From: Sinomicrobium kalidii
GTDB taxonomy: Bacteria > Bacteroidota > Bacteroidia > Flavobacteriales > Flavobacteriaceae
Direction of reading: 5' to 3'
Assembly: GCF_021183825.1 (NCBI RefSeq)
Contig: NZ_CP089211.1
Span: 3,702,501-3,766,500, forward strand
DNA length: 64,000 nucleotides
Below, piece by piece: positions 1-7,223 of the stretch. The notes below the pieces were generated by a model, which was given only the letters and a program-made list of their open reading frames with translations, made no database searches and was not told where the DNA came from. Within the stretch, counting starts at the first letter, position 1; every line of letters starts with the position of its first letter. A program made the translations under genes and the position numbers.

Positions 1-1
1 C

Positions 2-1303
2 GATTTTAACGAAATAACGGTTTCCGCATGGGTCAAACCCGACAAGATCTCCGGAAGCCTCAGCCTTATTGGTAAAGGAGAGGCCTTTTCTGCAAAGATA
101 TTCAACGGTAAACTGCAATTCACCACCCCCGGGATAAAAGACCACTACAGTAAGGAAACACTGATCAAGGCAGGTGAATGGGCACATATTACCTATGTAT
201 ACTCGCAGGACAGAAAAGTCTATTTTTATGTCAACGGTAAGCTGGCAGGTGAAACCACAGCATCCGCATTGGAGCAAACCGAACATTCCATCTTGATAGG
301 AACCAACCTTTGGGGGCAGTATTATAAAGGAGGGTTAAGTGAATTTTGTGTGTGGAACCGGGCGCTGAGCGATGATGAAGTTATGCATGTCTATAAGCTC
401 GGGGTCATATCACCATCTTCTGATCGTACCGCACTTTATTATGCAACGGGTGGCGGAATTCTCATCATTATATTGCTCTTTTTGTATTCCTATACCAGAA
501 GGAAAAATATCAAAAAACATGGCGAAGAAAGAGCAGGGACAGAAAAAATCGTTACTGCTTCTTCAGAGAAAAACCGAAAAGGAAGCATACAGTTGCTGGA
601 AGAATTTAAACTTACGGATAAAGAGGGAAACGATATTACCTTTCGTTTATCCCCGAAACGGAAAGAACTGTTGGTATTGTTAATACTCTACACGCTTAAG
701 GAAGGAGGCATTTCTTCCCGGAAAATGGGACATATACTCTGGCCCGGATTTTCTTCGGAAAGTGTAAAGAACAATCGCAGTACACACATTAAGGAAATAA
801 GGAACCTGCTGCAGGAAAAACTGGATGTATACATCGTCTATTCCAATAAGGTATGGTATCTCGAAGTAGGCAAGGCAGTCGATATCGATATTTATGAGAT
901 CGATAAAGGAATTTCTGTATTTTCCGGGATAAAAAGGGAAATTCCCGAAAAAGAAAAGCTCCTGGAATGGGCCAGACTGGTTAGTCGGGGCCCCTTGTTA
1001 CCGCAAACCGAACTGGAATGGATGGATAATTTCAAATCGGATTACGGAAATGCGGTGCTGGATGTGCTCGTACCATGCATGGAACGGCCTCATGTGTTTT
1101 CCGACGAAGAAATGTTACAGCTGATTCGCGCTATACTCACCATCGACCCCTTGTTTGAAAGAGCCGTACGCTCTAAAGTAAATATTCTTATGAAAGCGGG
1201 GAAACACACATTGGCCAGGAAGACAACAGACCACTATAAAAGGTTATATGAAAACTTTTATGGTGAAGTGTGTGAGCCTGATTTTCTGGCACCGGTAGAA
1301 TAA
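2..1303 (+). CDS. LamG-domain, membrane-spanning SARP-type regulator (5' truncated)
   Basis: The reading frame is open at the left edge, so the N-terminus is missing. The visible part starts inside a LamG/concanavalin-A-like beta-sandwich (segments such as VSAWVKPDK, GEWAHITYVY and FYVNGKLAGET). One hydrophobic membrane segment follows at about nt 434-496, ending in YSYTRRK. The cytoplasmic part looks like a winged-helix DNA-binding domain (about nt 600-890), then a TPR-like bacterial transcriptional activation domain (about nt 985-1290, ILTIDPLFERAVRSK...). That order is the SARP/DnrI layout placed behind a periplasmic sensor. I infer a one-component regulator that binds a carbohydrate outside the inner membrane and controls nearby genes; the glycoside operon 97 bp downstream is the obvious target. 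SARP assignment is by pattern only. Confidence 0.72.
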   Translation, partial: DFNEITVSAWVKPDKISGSLSLIGKGEAFSAKIFNGKLQFTTPGIKDHYSKETLIKAGEWAHITYVYSQDRKVYFYVNGKLAGETTASALEQTEHSILIGTNLWGQYYKGGLSEFCVWNRALSDDEVMHVYKLGVISPSSDRTALYYATGGGILIIILLFLYSYTRRKNIKKHGEERAGTEKIVTASSEKNRKGSIQLLEEFKLTDKEGNDITFRLSPKRKELLVLLILYTLKEGGISSRKMGHILWPGFSSESVKNNRSTHIKEIRNLLQEKLDVYIVYSNKVWYLEVGKAVDIDIYEIDKGISVFSGIKREIPEKEKLLEWARLVSRGPLLPQTELEWMDNFKSDYGNAVLDVLVPCMERPHVFSDEEMLQLIRAILTIDPLFERAVRSKVNILMKAGKHTLARKTTDHYKRLYENFYGEVCEPDFLAPVE

Positions 1304-1326
1304 AAGTTCCCGTATATCTTCACATT

Positions 1327-1362
1327 ACCCCGAATATTACCCCGGATAATATCCCGGGTATC
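1327..1362. repeat. Three 12-bp imperfect direct repeats upstream of the glycoside operon
   Basis: Three head-to-tail units, ACCCCGAATATT, ACCCCGGATAAT and ATCCCGGGTATC, fill the short gap between the regulator gene and the Gfo/Idh/MocA gene, ending 38 bp before its ATG. SARP-family regulators are known to bind short direct repeats on one face of the helix near the -35 region, so this is a candidate target of the upstream regulator. A binding function is inference. The last two units can also pair as a weak CCGG hairpin. Confidence 0.45.
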
Positions 1363-1400
1363 AGTAAGTTTATACCGTTAAACTTTAAAATCAACCAAAT

Positions 1401-2756
1401 ATGAAGAACAACCGAAGATTGTTCCTAAAAAATCTCGGGTTGGCAGGAGCCGCTACGGCAATGACCCCCGCCATTCTCGCGAAAGAAACCGTCAATGCAC
1501 AAGGCCGGAAAATAACCTATCTGAACAGGGCCGATACTTCTACAAACGAGAAAACCCTGAAACTGGCGCTTATTGGCGCCGGAGGAATGGGAACTGCCGA
1601 TATGAATACAGCGTTGGAGCACGATAATATAGAGATCGTAGCCGTATGTGATCTGTATGATGGCAGACTGGACCAGGCCAGGGAAAGATGGGGAGACCAT
1701 TTGTTCCTTACCAGGGATTACAAGGAGATATTAAAACGAACGGATGTCGATGCCGTTATTATCGGTACACCAGACCACTGGCACAAACGGATAAGTATAG
1801 ATGCCCTTAACGCCGGGAAGCATGCCTATTGCGAAAAACCGATGGTACACTCTGTAGATGAAGGCCATGAGCTGATCAATGCCTGGAAAAAGTCCGGTAA
1901 GATATACATGGTGGGAAGCCAGGGGCTTTCGTCCCTTGGTAATGAAAAAGCCAAACAACTCCTGGCCGAAGGAGCTATCGGCGATATCAATTATGCCGAA
2001 GGCTTCTGGGCAAGGCATTCTCCCCAGGGCGCCTGGCAGTATGCCATCCCTGAAGATGCCTCCGAAAAGACGGTTGACTGGGACCGCTATATCTTCAATA
2101 CCAAAAAACGTCCCTTTGACCCGCTCCGGTTCTTCCGGTGGCGGAATTACCTGGATTACGGTACCGGAATGTCCGGAGACCTCTTCGTACACCTTTTTTC
2201 AAGTTTACATTTTATAACCGATTCTTACGGACCGGACAAGGTATCTGCAATGGGCGGGCTCCGTTACTGGAAAGACGGCAGGGAAGTTCCCGATGTACTC
2301 CTGGGTATGTTCAACTATCCGGAAACAGAACAGCATCCCGGATTTAACCTGTCCCTGCGCTGCAATTTCGTGGATGGGACCAGCGGGTCCACTTATCTGA
2401 AGATAGTGGGAAGTGAAGGTTCCATGGACATTACCTGGAACGATGTGGTGCTGAAAAGGAACAATCACACCGAAGAAGACCCCTTCCTCAAAGAAAAAGC
2501 CAAGGAAATGGGAGGATATGCAGGCCGGAAAAAAATACTTCCGCCCGCCGAAACGGTGTATGAGGTGGAAAAAGGTTATAAAGGGGCTCATTACGATCAT
2601 TTCGCCAATTTCTTCAGAGCCATACGCCACGGAGGGACTGTAGTGGAAGATCCCGTATTTGGCTTCCGTGCGGCCGCTCCCGCCCTGTTGTGTAACGATA
2701 GCTACTTTCAGAATAAATACATCGGCTGGGACCCGGTAAAAATGAAAGTGGTATAA
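1401..2756 (+). CDS. Tat-exported Gfo/Idh/MocA family oxidoreductase
   Basis: A 451-residue NAD(P)-dependent dehydrogenase-like protein. The N-terminus carries a twin-arginine signal (NRRLFLK, R5-R6, then a small/hydrophobic stretch), so it is probably exported folded by the Tat system, whose tatC lies at 13.3 kb. A Rossmann motif GAGGMG follows at about residue 59, and the family signature CEKP comes at about residue 148. Exported members in Bacteroidota usually act on sugars or glycosides, often sitting beside 3-keto-glycoside enzymes. It is followed 60 bp later by two DUF1080 genes, which supports oxidation of a sugar hydroxyl to a keto group as its role. The substrate cannot be read from sequence. 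Confidence 0.85.
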   Translation: MKNNRRLFLKNLGLAGAATAMTPAILAKETVNAQGRKITYLNRADTSTNEKTLKLALIGAGGMGTADMNTALEHDNIEIVAVCDLYDGRLDQARERWGDHLFLTRDYKEILKRTDVDAVIIGTPDHWHKRISIDALNAGKHAYCEKPMVHSVDEGHELINAWKKSGKIYMVGSQGLSSLGNEKAKQLLAEGAIGDINYAEGFWARHSPQGAWQYAIPEDASEKTVDWDRYIFNTKKRPFDPLRFFRWRNYLDYGTGMSGDLFVHLFSSLHFITDSYGPDKVSAMGGLRYWKDGREVPDVLLGMFNYPETEQHPGFNLSLRCNFVDGTSGSTYLKIVGSEGSMDITWNDVVLKRNNHTEEDPFLKEKAKEMGGYAGRKKILPPAETVYEVEKGYKGAHYDHFANFFRAIRHGGTVVEDPVFGFRAAAPALLCNDSYFQNKYIGWDPVKMKVV

Positions 2757-2816
2757 CGTAACGGTCCGGCGGAATATCGATTTTAACAAACAATAGTAAA
2801 TCAAAAAATAACACCA

Positions 2817-3584
2817 ATGAAAAATACATTGCTGATCACGGGAATGGTTACCTTGTTTATGGTATCCTGCAAAACAGAAAAGAAGGAAAAACAGAAAGAA
2901 GCCGAACCCCAGGCGAAAATAGATGTAACCGATAAGGAAAATACCCTCACCAAAAAGGAAAAGGCCGAAGACTGGATATTACTCTTCGACGGAAAAAATG
3001 CCGATGGATGGAGAGGATACAATCAGGAAACCCTTCCCGAAGGGTGGGTGGTCGAAGACGGTACGCTGAAATCCCTGGGAAGAGGCGGGGATATAGGAGG
3101 TGATATTGTTTACGCGAAGGAACCTTTTGAAAACTTTGAGTTCTCTTTGGAATGGAAGATCGCCGAAGGCGGTAACAGCGGGGTGTTCTACCATGTGCTG
3201 GAAGGTGAACAATACGATGCACCTTATTACAATGCTCCTGAGTACCAATTGATAGACCAGATAGGGTTTCCGCAGAAACTGGAAGACTGGCAGTCTATCG
3301 GTGCTGACTACGGTATGTATACACCCGATTATAAAGGCGCCGTGAAACCCGCAGGAGAATGGAATTCCAGCCGGATCGTATTCACCCCTGAAAAGGTAAC
3401 CTATTGGCTCAACGGGAAGAAAACCGTAGAATTCGTACCGTGGTCTGAAGACTGGAAAAAGCGAAAGGAAGAAGGAAAGTGGAAAGATTTTCCCGATTAC
3501 GGAAAAGCAAAATCCGGGCTCATCGGGTTACAGGATCACGGAAGTTTCATCTGGTTTAAGAACATAAAAATAAGAAAGCTATGA
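2817..3584 (+). CDS. DUF1080 lipoprotein (3-keto-disaccharide hydrolase family)
   Basis: A 255-residue lipoprotein with lipobox cysteine C18 (FMVSC) and a charged Lys/Glu-rich linker of about 30 residues. A single DUF1080 beta-jelly-roll follows, opening with LFDGKNADGW and containing GNSGVFYHV and EYQLID. The family is now named 3-keto-disaccharide hydrolase and is thought to cleave glycosides after C3 oxidation. It lies in one operon with the Tat-exported oxidoreductase upstream and overlaps the next DUF1080 gene by 4 bp (ATGA). Location is probably the periplasm or outer membrane. Family membership is clear; the substrate is unknown. Confidence 0.85.
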   Translation: MKNTLLITGMVTLFMVSCKTEKKEKQKEAEPQAKIDVTDKENTLTKKEKAEDWILLFDGKNADGWRGYNQETLPEGWVVEDGTLKSLGRGGDIGGDIVYAKEPFENFEFSLEWKIAEGGNSGVFYHVLEGEQYDAPYYNAPEYQLIDQIGFPQKLEDWQSIGADYGMYTPDYKGAVKPAGEWNSSRIVFTPEKVTYWLNGKKTVEFVPWSEDWKKRKEEGKWKDFPDYGKAKSGLIGLQDHGSFIWFKNIKIRKL

Positions 3585-4198
3585 GAGCGTCTTCATTGAT
3601 CAACGGATTATTTTCATGCCTGGCCCTGGTATTGATGAGTTGTAATTCGGGTAAAACCGAGCTTTTCAACGGCAAAGACCTCACGGGATGGGAAATATAC
3701 GGTACGGAAAAATGGTATGTGGAAGACGGTCTGCTGGTCGCCGAAAGCGGCCCGGACAAGAAATACGGTTACCTGGCTACAGACAAAAGTTATAAGAACT
3801 TTGAACTGGATGTGGAATTCCTGCAGGAGGCCGACGGCAACAGTGGTGTTTTTTTCCGCTCCGGTATCGAAGGGACCAAGATTTCCGGGTGGCAGGTAGA
3901 AGTAGCTCCGCCCGATCTTCACACCGGAGGGATTTACGAATCCTACGGAAGGGGATGGCTTATAAAACCTGAACCGGAAAAAGATAAAATGCTCAGGTAC
4001 GGGGAGTGGAACCACATGAAGATAAGAGTGAAAGGCGATCATGTGACCACCTGGCTCAACGGCGAGCAGATGATAACCCTTGAGGATGAAAAAATAGGTG
4101 AAGCAAACGGAAAAATTGCCCTCCAGATTCACGATGGCGGGGGCATAAAAGTGTACTGGAGAAATATTACCCTGAAGGAGATCCCCGAAGGGGAATAA
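3581..4198 (+). CDS. Second DUF1080 lipoprotein (3-keto-disaccharide hydrolase family)
   Basis: A 205-residue lipoprotein with lipobox cysteine C21 (LVLMSC), followed almost at once by the DUF1080 opening motif LFNGKDLTGW and the core motif GNSGVFFRSG. It is shorter than its upstream neighbour and lacks the charged linker, so the two are diverged paralogues rather than a recent copy. The start codon overlaps the upstream stop (ATGA), which indicates translational coupling. The last gene of the putative oxidative glycoside operon. Confidence 0.83.
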   Translation: MRASSLINGLFSCLALVLMSCNSGKTELFNGKDLTGWEIYGTEKWYVEDGLLVAESGPDKKYGYLATDKSYKNFELDVEFLQEADGNSGVFFRSGIEGTKISGWQVEVAPPDLHTGGIYESYGRGWLIKPEPEKDKMLRYGEWNHMKIRVKGDHVTTWLNGEQMITLEDEKIGEANGKIALQIHDGGGIKVYWRNITLKEIPEGE

Positions 4199-4301
4199 TT
4201 TTTTACCTGCGGGAAGATATCAACTTCCGGATCGTTATTTCAGATGTTGGAGACAACATCCGGAGTGATGGTCCGGGAGTTTTTTATTTCTTACCCTGCC
4301 C

Positions 4302-4332
4302 TTTGCAGTACCCTTAAATATCGTTATCTTAG
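4302..4332 (+). promoter_or_regulatory. Predicted promoter of the gpx-like/bshB1 group
   Basis: TTTG at 4302-4305, then exactly 19 bp, then TATCTTAG at 4325-4332, one mismatch from the Bacteroidota -7 consensus TAnnTTTG. It lies 18 bp upstream of the peroxidase start codon, placing transcription start about 10 bp before the ATG. Confidence 0.6.
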
Positions 4333-4349
4333 ATGTAAATTTTCAAGCG

Positions 4350-4904
4350 ATGAAAAATCTGTTAATTCCAGCTTTCATACTGTTGTTTATGACAGTGTCT
4401 GCGCAAAAACAAAATGTTATGAATAAAGAGACCATCTATCAGTTTAAAGTAGAAGACCTCTATGGCAATGATTTCGATTTCAGTAGTTTAAAGGGGAAAA
4501 AGATCATGGTGGTCAACACCGCCAGTGAATGCGGTCTGACACCTCAGTACGAAAGCCTGCAGGAACTCTATGAGAAGTATAAAAACAGGGATTTTGTTAT
4601 TGTGGGCTTCCCCGCCAATAATTTCGGAGGGCAGGAACCGGGCACCGACGAACAGATTGCCGCTTTTTGTGAACAAAACTACGGAGTGACCTTTCCCATG
4701 ATGAGTAAAATATCGGTAAAGGGAAAAGATATGCATCCGGTATATAAGTTCCTTACCGAAAAGGAAAAGAACGGACTGGAAGACTCGGAAGTGCAGTGGA
4801 ACTTCCAGAAATATCTTATCGATGAAGAAGGGCATGTGGCAAAAGTTGTCCCTCCCCAGACCCTTCCCGTAGATGAAGCGGTCATAAACTGGATCGAACA
4901 CTAA
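4350..4904 (+). CDS. Glutathione peroxidase-like (thiol peroxidase) protein
   Basis: A 184-residue protein with a short N-terminal hydrophobic signal (cleavage likely after VSA, residue 18) and the complete GPx fold. The peroxidatic cysteine is C61 in NTASECGLT. The catalytic Gln lies in FPANNFGGQEPG, and the Trp/Asn pair in VQWNFQKYL. It is a cysteine enzyme; bacterial members of this kind generally take electrons from thioredoxin rather than glutathione. It reduces peroxides, probably in the periplasm. The next gene begins 18 bp downstream, so they are likely co-transcribed. Confidence 0.88.
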   Translation: MKNLLIPAFILLFMTVSAQKQNVMNKETIYQFKVEDLYGNDFDFSSLKGKKIMVVNTASECGLTPQYESLQELYEKYKNRDFVIVGFPANNFGGQEPGTDEQIAAFCEQNYGVTFPMMSKISVKGKDMHPVYKFLTEKEKNGLEDSEVQWNFQKYLIDEEGHVAKVVPPQTLPVDEAVINWIEH

Positions 4905-4922
4905 TATTATACCTGTCTGCTT

Positions 4923-6086
4923 ATGAACAAAACTGTTTTAGGTGTAAACACCATCTGCACCCATGAAGGGGAACTCCGGGACGAAAAATACCGCGGGGCG
5001 GTATCCCCGTTGTATATGGCTACATCCTATGCCTTTGAGGATGTGGAAGCAAAACGCTATCCCCGGTACTTCAATACACCCAATCAACTCGCGCTCGCCA
5101 GTAAGATCGCAGCACTGGAGCATGCCGAAAGAGGACTGATATTCGGAAGCGGCATGGCAGCAATCAGCACCACTTTGCTGGCTTTTCTCGGGAAAGGAGA
5201 CCATATAGTGCTGCAAAAAACACTTTACGGGGGGACATTCAACCTGGTAACGGAAGAATTCCGGAAATTCGGAATAGAATATTCGTTTACCGACGGCTCG
5301 TCCCCGGAAGATTTTGAAACCCTGATCCGGGAAAACACCAAGGTGATTTATATCGAAACCCCGTCAAATCCATTGCTGACGGTAACCGATATAAAAGCCG
5401 TTGCGGAAATTGCCCGGAAACACGGACTGGTATCCATGATAGACAATACTTTTGCCAGTCCGGTGAACCAGACGCCGCTGGATTTCGGGATTGATATTGT
5501 CATACACAGCGCCACCAAATACCTGGGTGGCCACAGTGATATACTTGCAGGAGCTGTGGCAGGTTCCGAAGCGCATATAGATAAGGTATTCCAACTGGCC
5601 AAGAATTTCGGCGGAAGCCTTAGCGATTATACCGTGTGGTTACTGGAACGCAGCATAAAAACATTGGGACTGAGGGTAAAAGCACAAAACCGGAATGCTA
5701 AAAAACTGGCGCGGTTGCTGCAAAAACACCCGGATGTCTCCAAAGTACATTATCCCGGTCTTAAAAGCAATCCCGATTATGCCCTGGCCAAAGCACAAAT
5801 GAAAGGTTTCGGCGGAATGTTGTCCTTCGAACTCCGGGAAGGGTTGGATGCCCTTCAGTTTATGCGGGAACTGCAGCTTATCAAACCTTCGATGAGCCTG
5901 GCGGGAGTAGAAAGTACCATTAGCTCACCGATGCTTACCTCGCATGCCTTGTTGAGTGCAGAAGAAAGGGCAGCGCAGGGGATAGGCGACGGATTATTGC
6001 GTCTTTCCGTCGGGATTGAAGATAAAAAGGACCTGATAAAAGACATAGAACAAGCCCTGGTTAAAATAGGAGAACTGGTAAGTTGA
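4923..6086 (+). CDS. PLP-dependent trans-sulfuration enzyme (cystathionine/methionine lyase or synthase family)
   Basis: A 387-residue Cys/Met-metabolism PLP enzyme. The Schiff-base lysine lies in SATKYLGGHSD; earlier landmarks are IFGSGMAAIS (phosphate-binding turn), YGGT and YIETPSNPLL; GVESTISSP lies near the C-terminus. The family includes cystathionine gamma-synthase, cystathionine beta- and gamma-lyase, methionine gamma-lyase and O-acylhomoserine sulfhydrylases. Sequence alone does not separate them safely, so I leave the symbol empty. Its position between a thiol peroxidase and bshB1 suggests a role in cysteine supply for bacillithiol. Confidence 0.85.
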   Translation: MNKTVLGVNTICTHEGELRDEKYRGAVSPLYMATSYAFEDVEAKRYPRYFNTPNQLALASKIAALEHAERGLIFGSGMAAISTTLLAFLGKGDHIVLQKTLYGGTFNLVTEEFRKFGIEYSFTDGSSPEDFETLIRENTKVIYIETPSNPLLTVTDIKAVAEIARKHGLVSMIDNTFASPVNQTPLDFGIDIVIHSATKYLGGHSDILAGAVAGSEAHIDKVFQLAKNFGGSLSDYTVWLLERSIKTLGLRVKAQNRNAKKLARLLQKHPDVSKVHYPGLKSNPDYALAKAQMKGFGGMLSFELREGLDALQFMRELQLIKPSMSLAGVESTISSPMLTSHALLSAEERAAQGIGDGLLRLSVGIEDKKDLIKDIEQALVKIGELVS

Positions 6087-6145
6087 GCCCCCGGTAAAAG
6101 CGTAAAAAACAAAAATATATAACCATTTAACGGAAAGGAAAACAA

Positions 6146-6847
6146 GTGAAATTGGACATATTGGCTATTGGTGCACATCCCGATGATGTGGAACTGGGAT
6201 GTGGGGCCACGATAGCGAAGGAAGTGGCACAGGGTAAAAAAGTGGGGATTCTGGATTTGACCAGAGGAGAACTGGGGACCAGAGGGTCGGCAGAACTCCG
6301 CGATAAGGAATCTGCCAGAGCTGCCGAAATACTCGGTGTGGAAATAAGGGAGAACCTTGCATTTGCAGACGGTTTTTTTGTAAATGACAGGGCCCATCAA
6401 CTGGAAATCATAAAAATAATACGCAAATACCGTCCCGGGATCGTGTTGTGCAATGCTATTGATGACAGGCATATAGATCATGGCAGGGGCAGTAAACTGG
6501 CAAGTGATGCCTGTTTTTTGAGCGGACTGATCAAAATTGATACGGGACAGGAGGCATGGCGGCCGAAGCAGGTGTACCACTACATTCAGTGGAAAGATAT
6601 AACCCCCGATTTTGTGGTGGATGTTTCAGGATTTGTAAAGACAAAAGTGGAGGCCGTATCGGCCTATGCGTCCCAGTTTTTTGATCCGGAGAGCGAGGAA
6701 CCCGAAACACCGATAAGCAGTAAGAACTTTCTGGATAGTATTACGTACAGGGCCAGGGATTTAGGGCGAATTATCAATGTGGAACACGCAGAAGGCTTTA
6801 CCGCCGAACGCCATGTAGCCGTGCATTCGCTGGATCATTTGATATAA
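6146..6847 (+). CDS. bshB1: Bacillithiol biosynthesis deacetylase BshB1
   Basis: A 233-residue LmbE-like zinc deacetylase. Zinc ligands are visible in the N-terminal AHPDD motif (H11, D14) and in DDRHIDH (H112). The stretch LDLTRGELGTRGS is characteristic of BshB1. It removes the acetyl group from GlcNAc-malate in bacillithiol synthesis, in the cytosol. The start is a GTG at 6146; no upstream in-frame start keeps the family N-terminus. The partner bshC lies at 52.3 kb; bshA is not in the window. It ends just before the tRNA-His promoter. Confidence 0.92.
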   Translation: MKLDILAIGAHPDDVELGCGATIAKEVAQGKKVGILDLTRGELGTRGSAELRDKESARAAEILGVEIRENLAFADGFFVNDRAHQLEIIKIIRKYRPGIVLCNAIDDRHIDHGRGSKLASDACFLSGLIKIDTGQEAWRPKQVYHYIQWKDITPDFVVDVSGFVKTKVEAVSAYASQFFDPESEEPETPISSKNFLDSITYRARDLGRIINVEHAEGFTAERHVAVHSLDHLI

Positions 6848-6863
6848 AATTTTAAGTTTTTTC

Positions 6864-6894
6864 TTTGTATATAAATGATAAAAAATTACCTTTG
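6864..6894 (+). promoter_or_regulatory. Promoter of tRNA-His
   Basis: TTTG at 6864-6867, 19 bp, then TACCTTTG at 6887-6894, a perfect Bacteroidota -7 element. It ends 16 bp before the tRNA 5' end, so transcription would begin about 8 bp upstream of the mature tRNA. Confidence 0.75.
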
Positions 6895-6909
6895 CATCCG
6901 CAATTAAAC

Positions 6910-6984
6910 GGTGGTTGTAGCTCAGCTGGTTAGAGCGCTAGATTGTGGTTCTAGAGGTCGCCGGTTCGAAACCGGTCTTCCACC
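6910..6984 (+). tRNA. tRNA-His (anticodon GTG)
   Basis: Cloverleaf folds with D-stem GCTC/GAGC, anticodon stem CTAGA/TCTAG around loop TTGTGGT (anticodon GTG), and T-stem GCCGG/CCGGT with loop TTCGAAA. G6910 is the extra 5' G-1 of tRNA-His, opposite C73 at 6984. CCA is not encoded. In the acceptor stem, positions 5-68 and 6-67 are both T-T mismatches flanked by G-C pairs. Confidence 0.95.
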
Positions 6985-6987
6985 CGT

Positions 6988-7022
6988 AAAGGAGTATTCT
7001 TAGCAGGATACTCCTTTTTTTG
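6988..7022 (+). terminator. Rho-independent terminator after tRNA-His
   Basis: A perfect 10-bp stem AAAGGAGTAT/ATACTCCTTT with a 10-nt loop, running into a T tract, three bases after the tRNA. Confidence 0.85.
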
Positions 7023-7110
7023 TTTCCTACAGGCAATACCTGCTTCATAGATTTTTGCCGGAAGGATAAAGTCTTTTTATTATCATATAGTCATAAAAAA
7101 TAGCACTTAT

Positions 7111-7145
7111 TTTCGGGAACAGATACTTTATCGTAATATTGCGAT
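7111..7145 (+). promoter_or_regulatory. Predicted ArsR-controlled promoter of the arsO-like gene
   Basis: TTTC at 7111-7114, 19 bp, then the -7 element TAATATTG at 7134-7141. The near-palindrome ATCGTAATATTGCGAT (7130-7145) covers the -7 element. It matches 15 of 16 bases of the operator present twice in front of arsR and arsM (46979-46994 and 46587-46602, opposite strand). A repressor bound here would block RNA polymerase. Operator function is inferred from this recurrence. Confidence 0.7.
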
Positions 7146-7223
7146 GTAGGGGTGAGTAACAAGTCCCCGGTTCCGAAACACCTGCACATAACCCGGGCCG
7201 GGCTTTAAACCTGAAAATATGCC

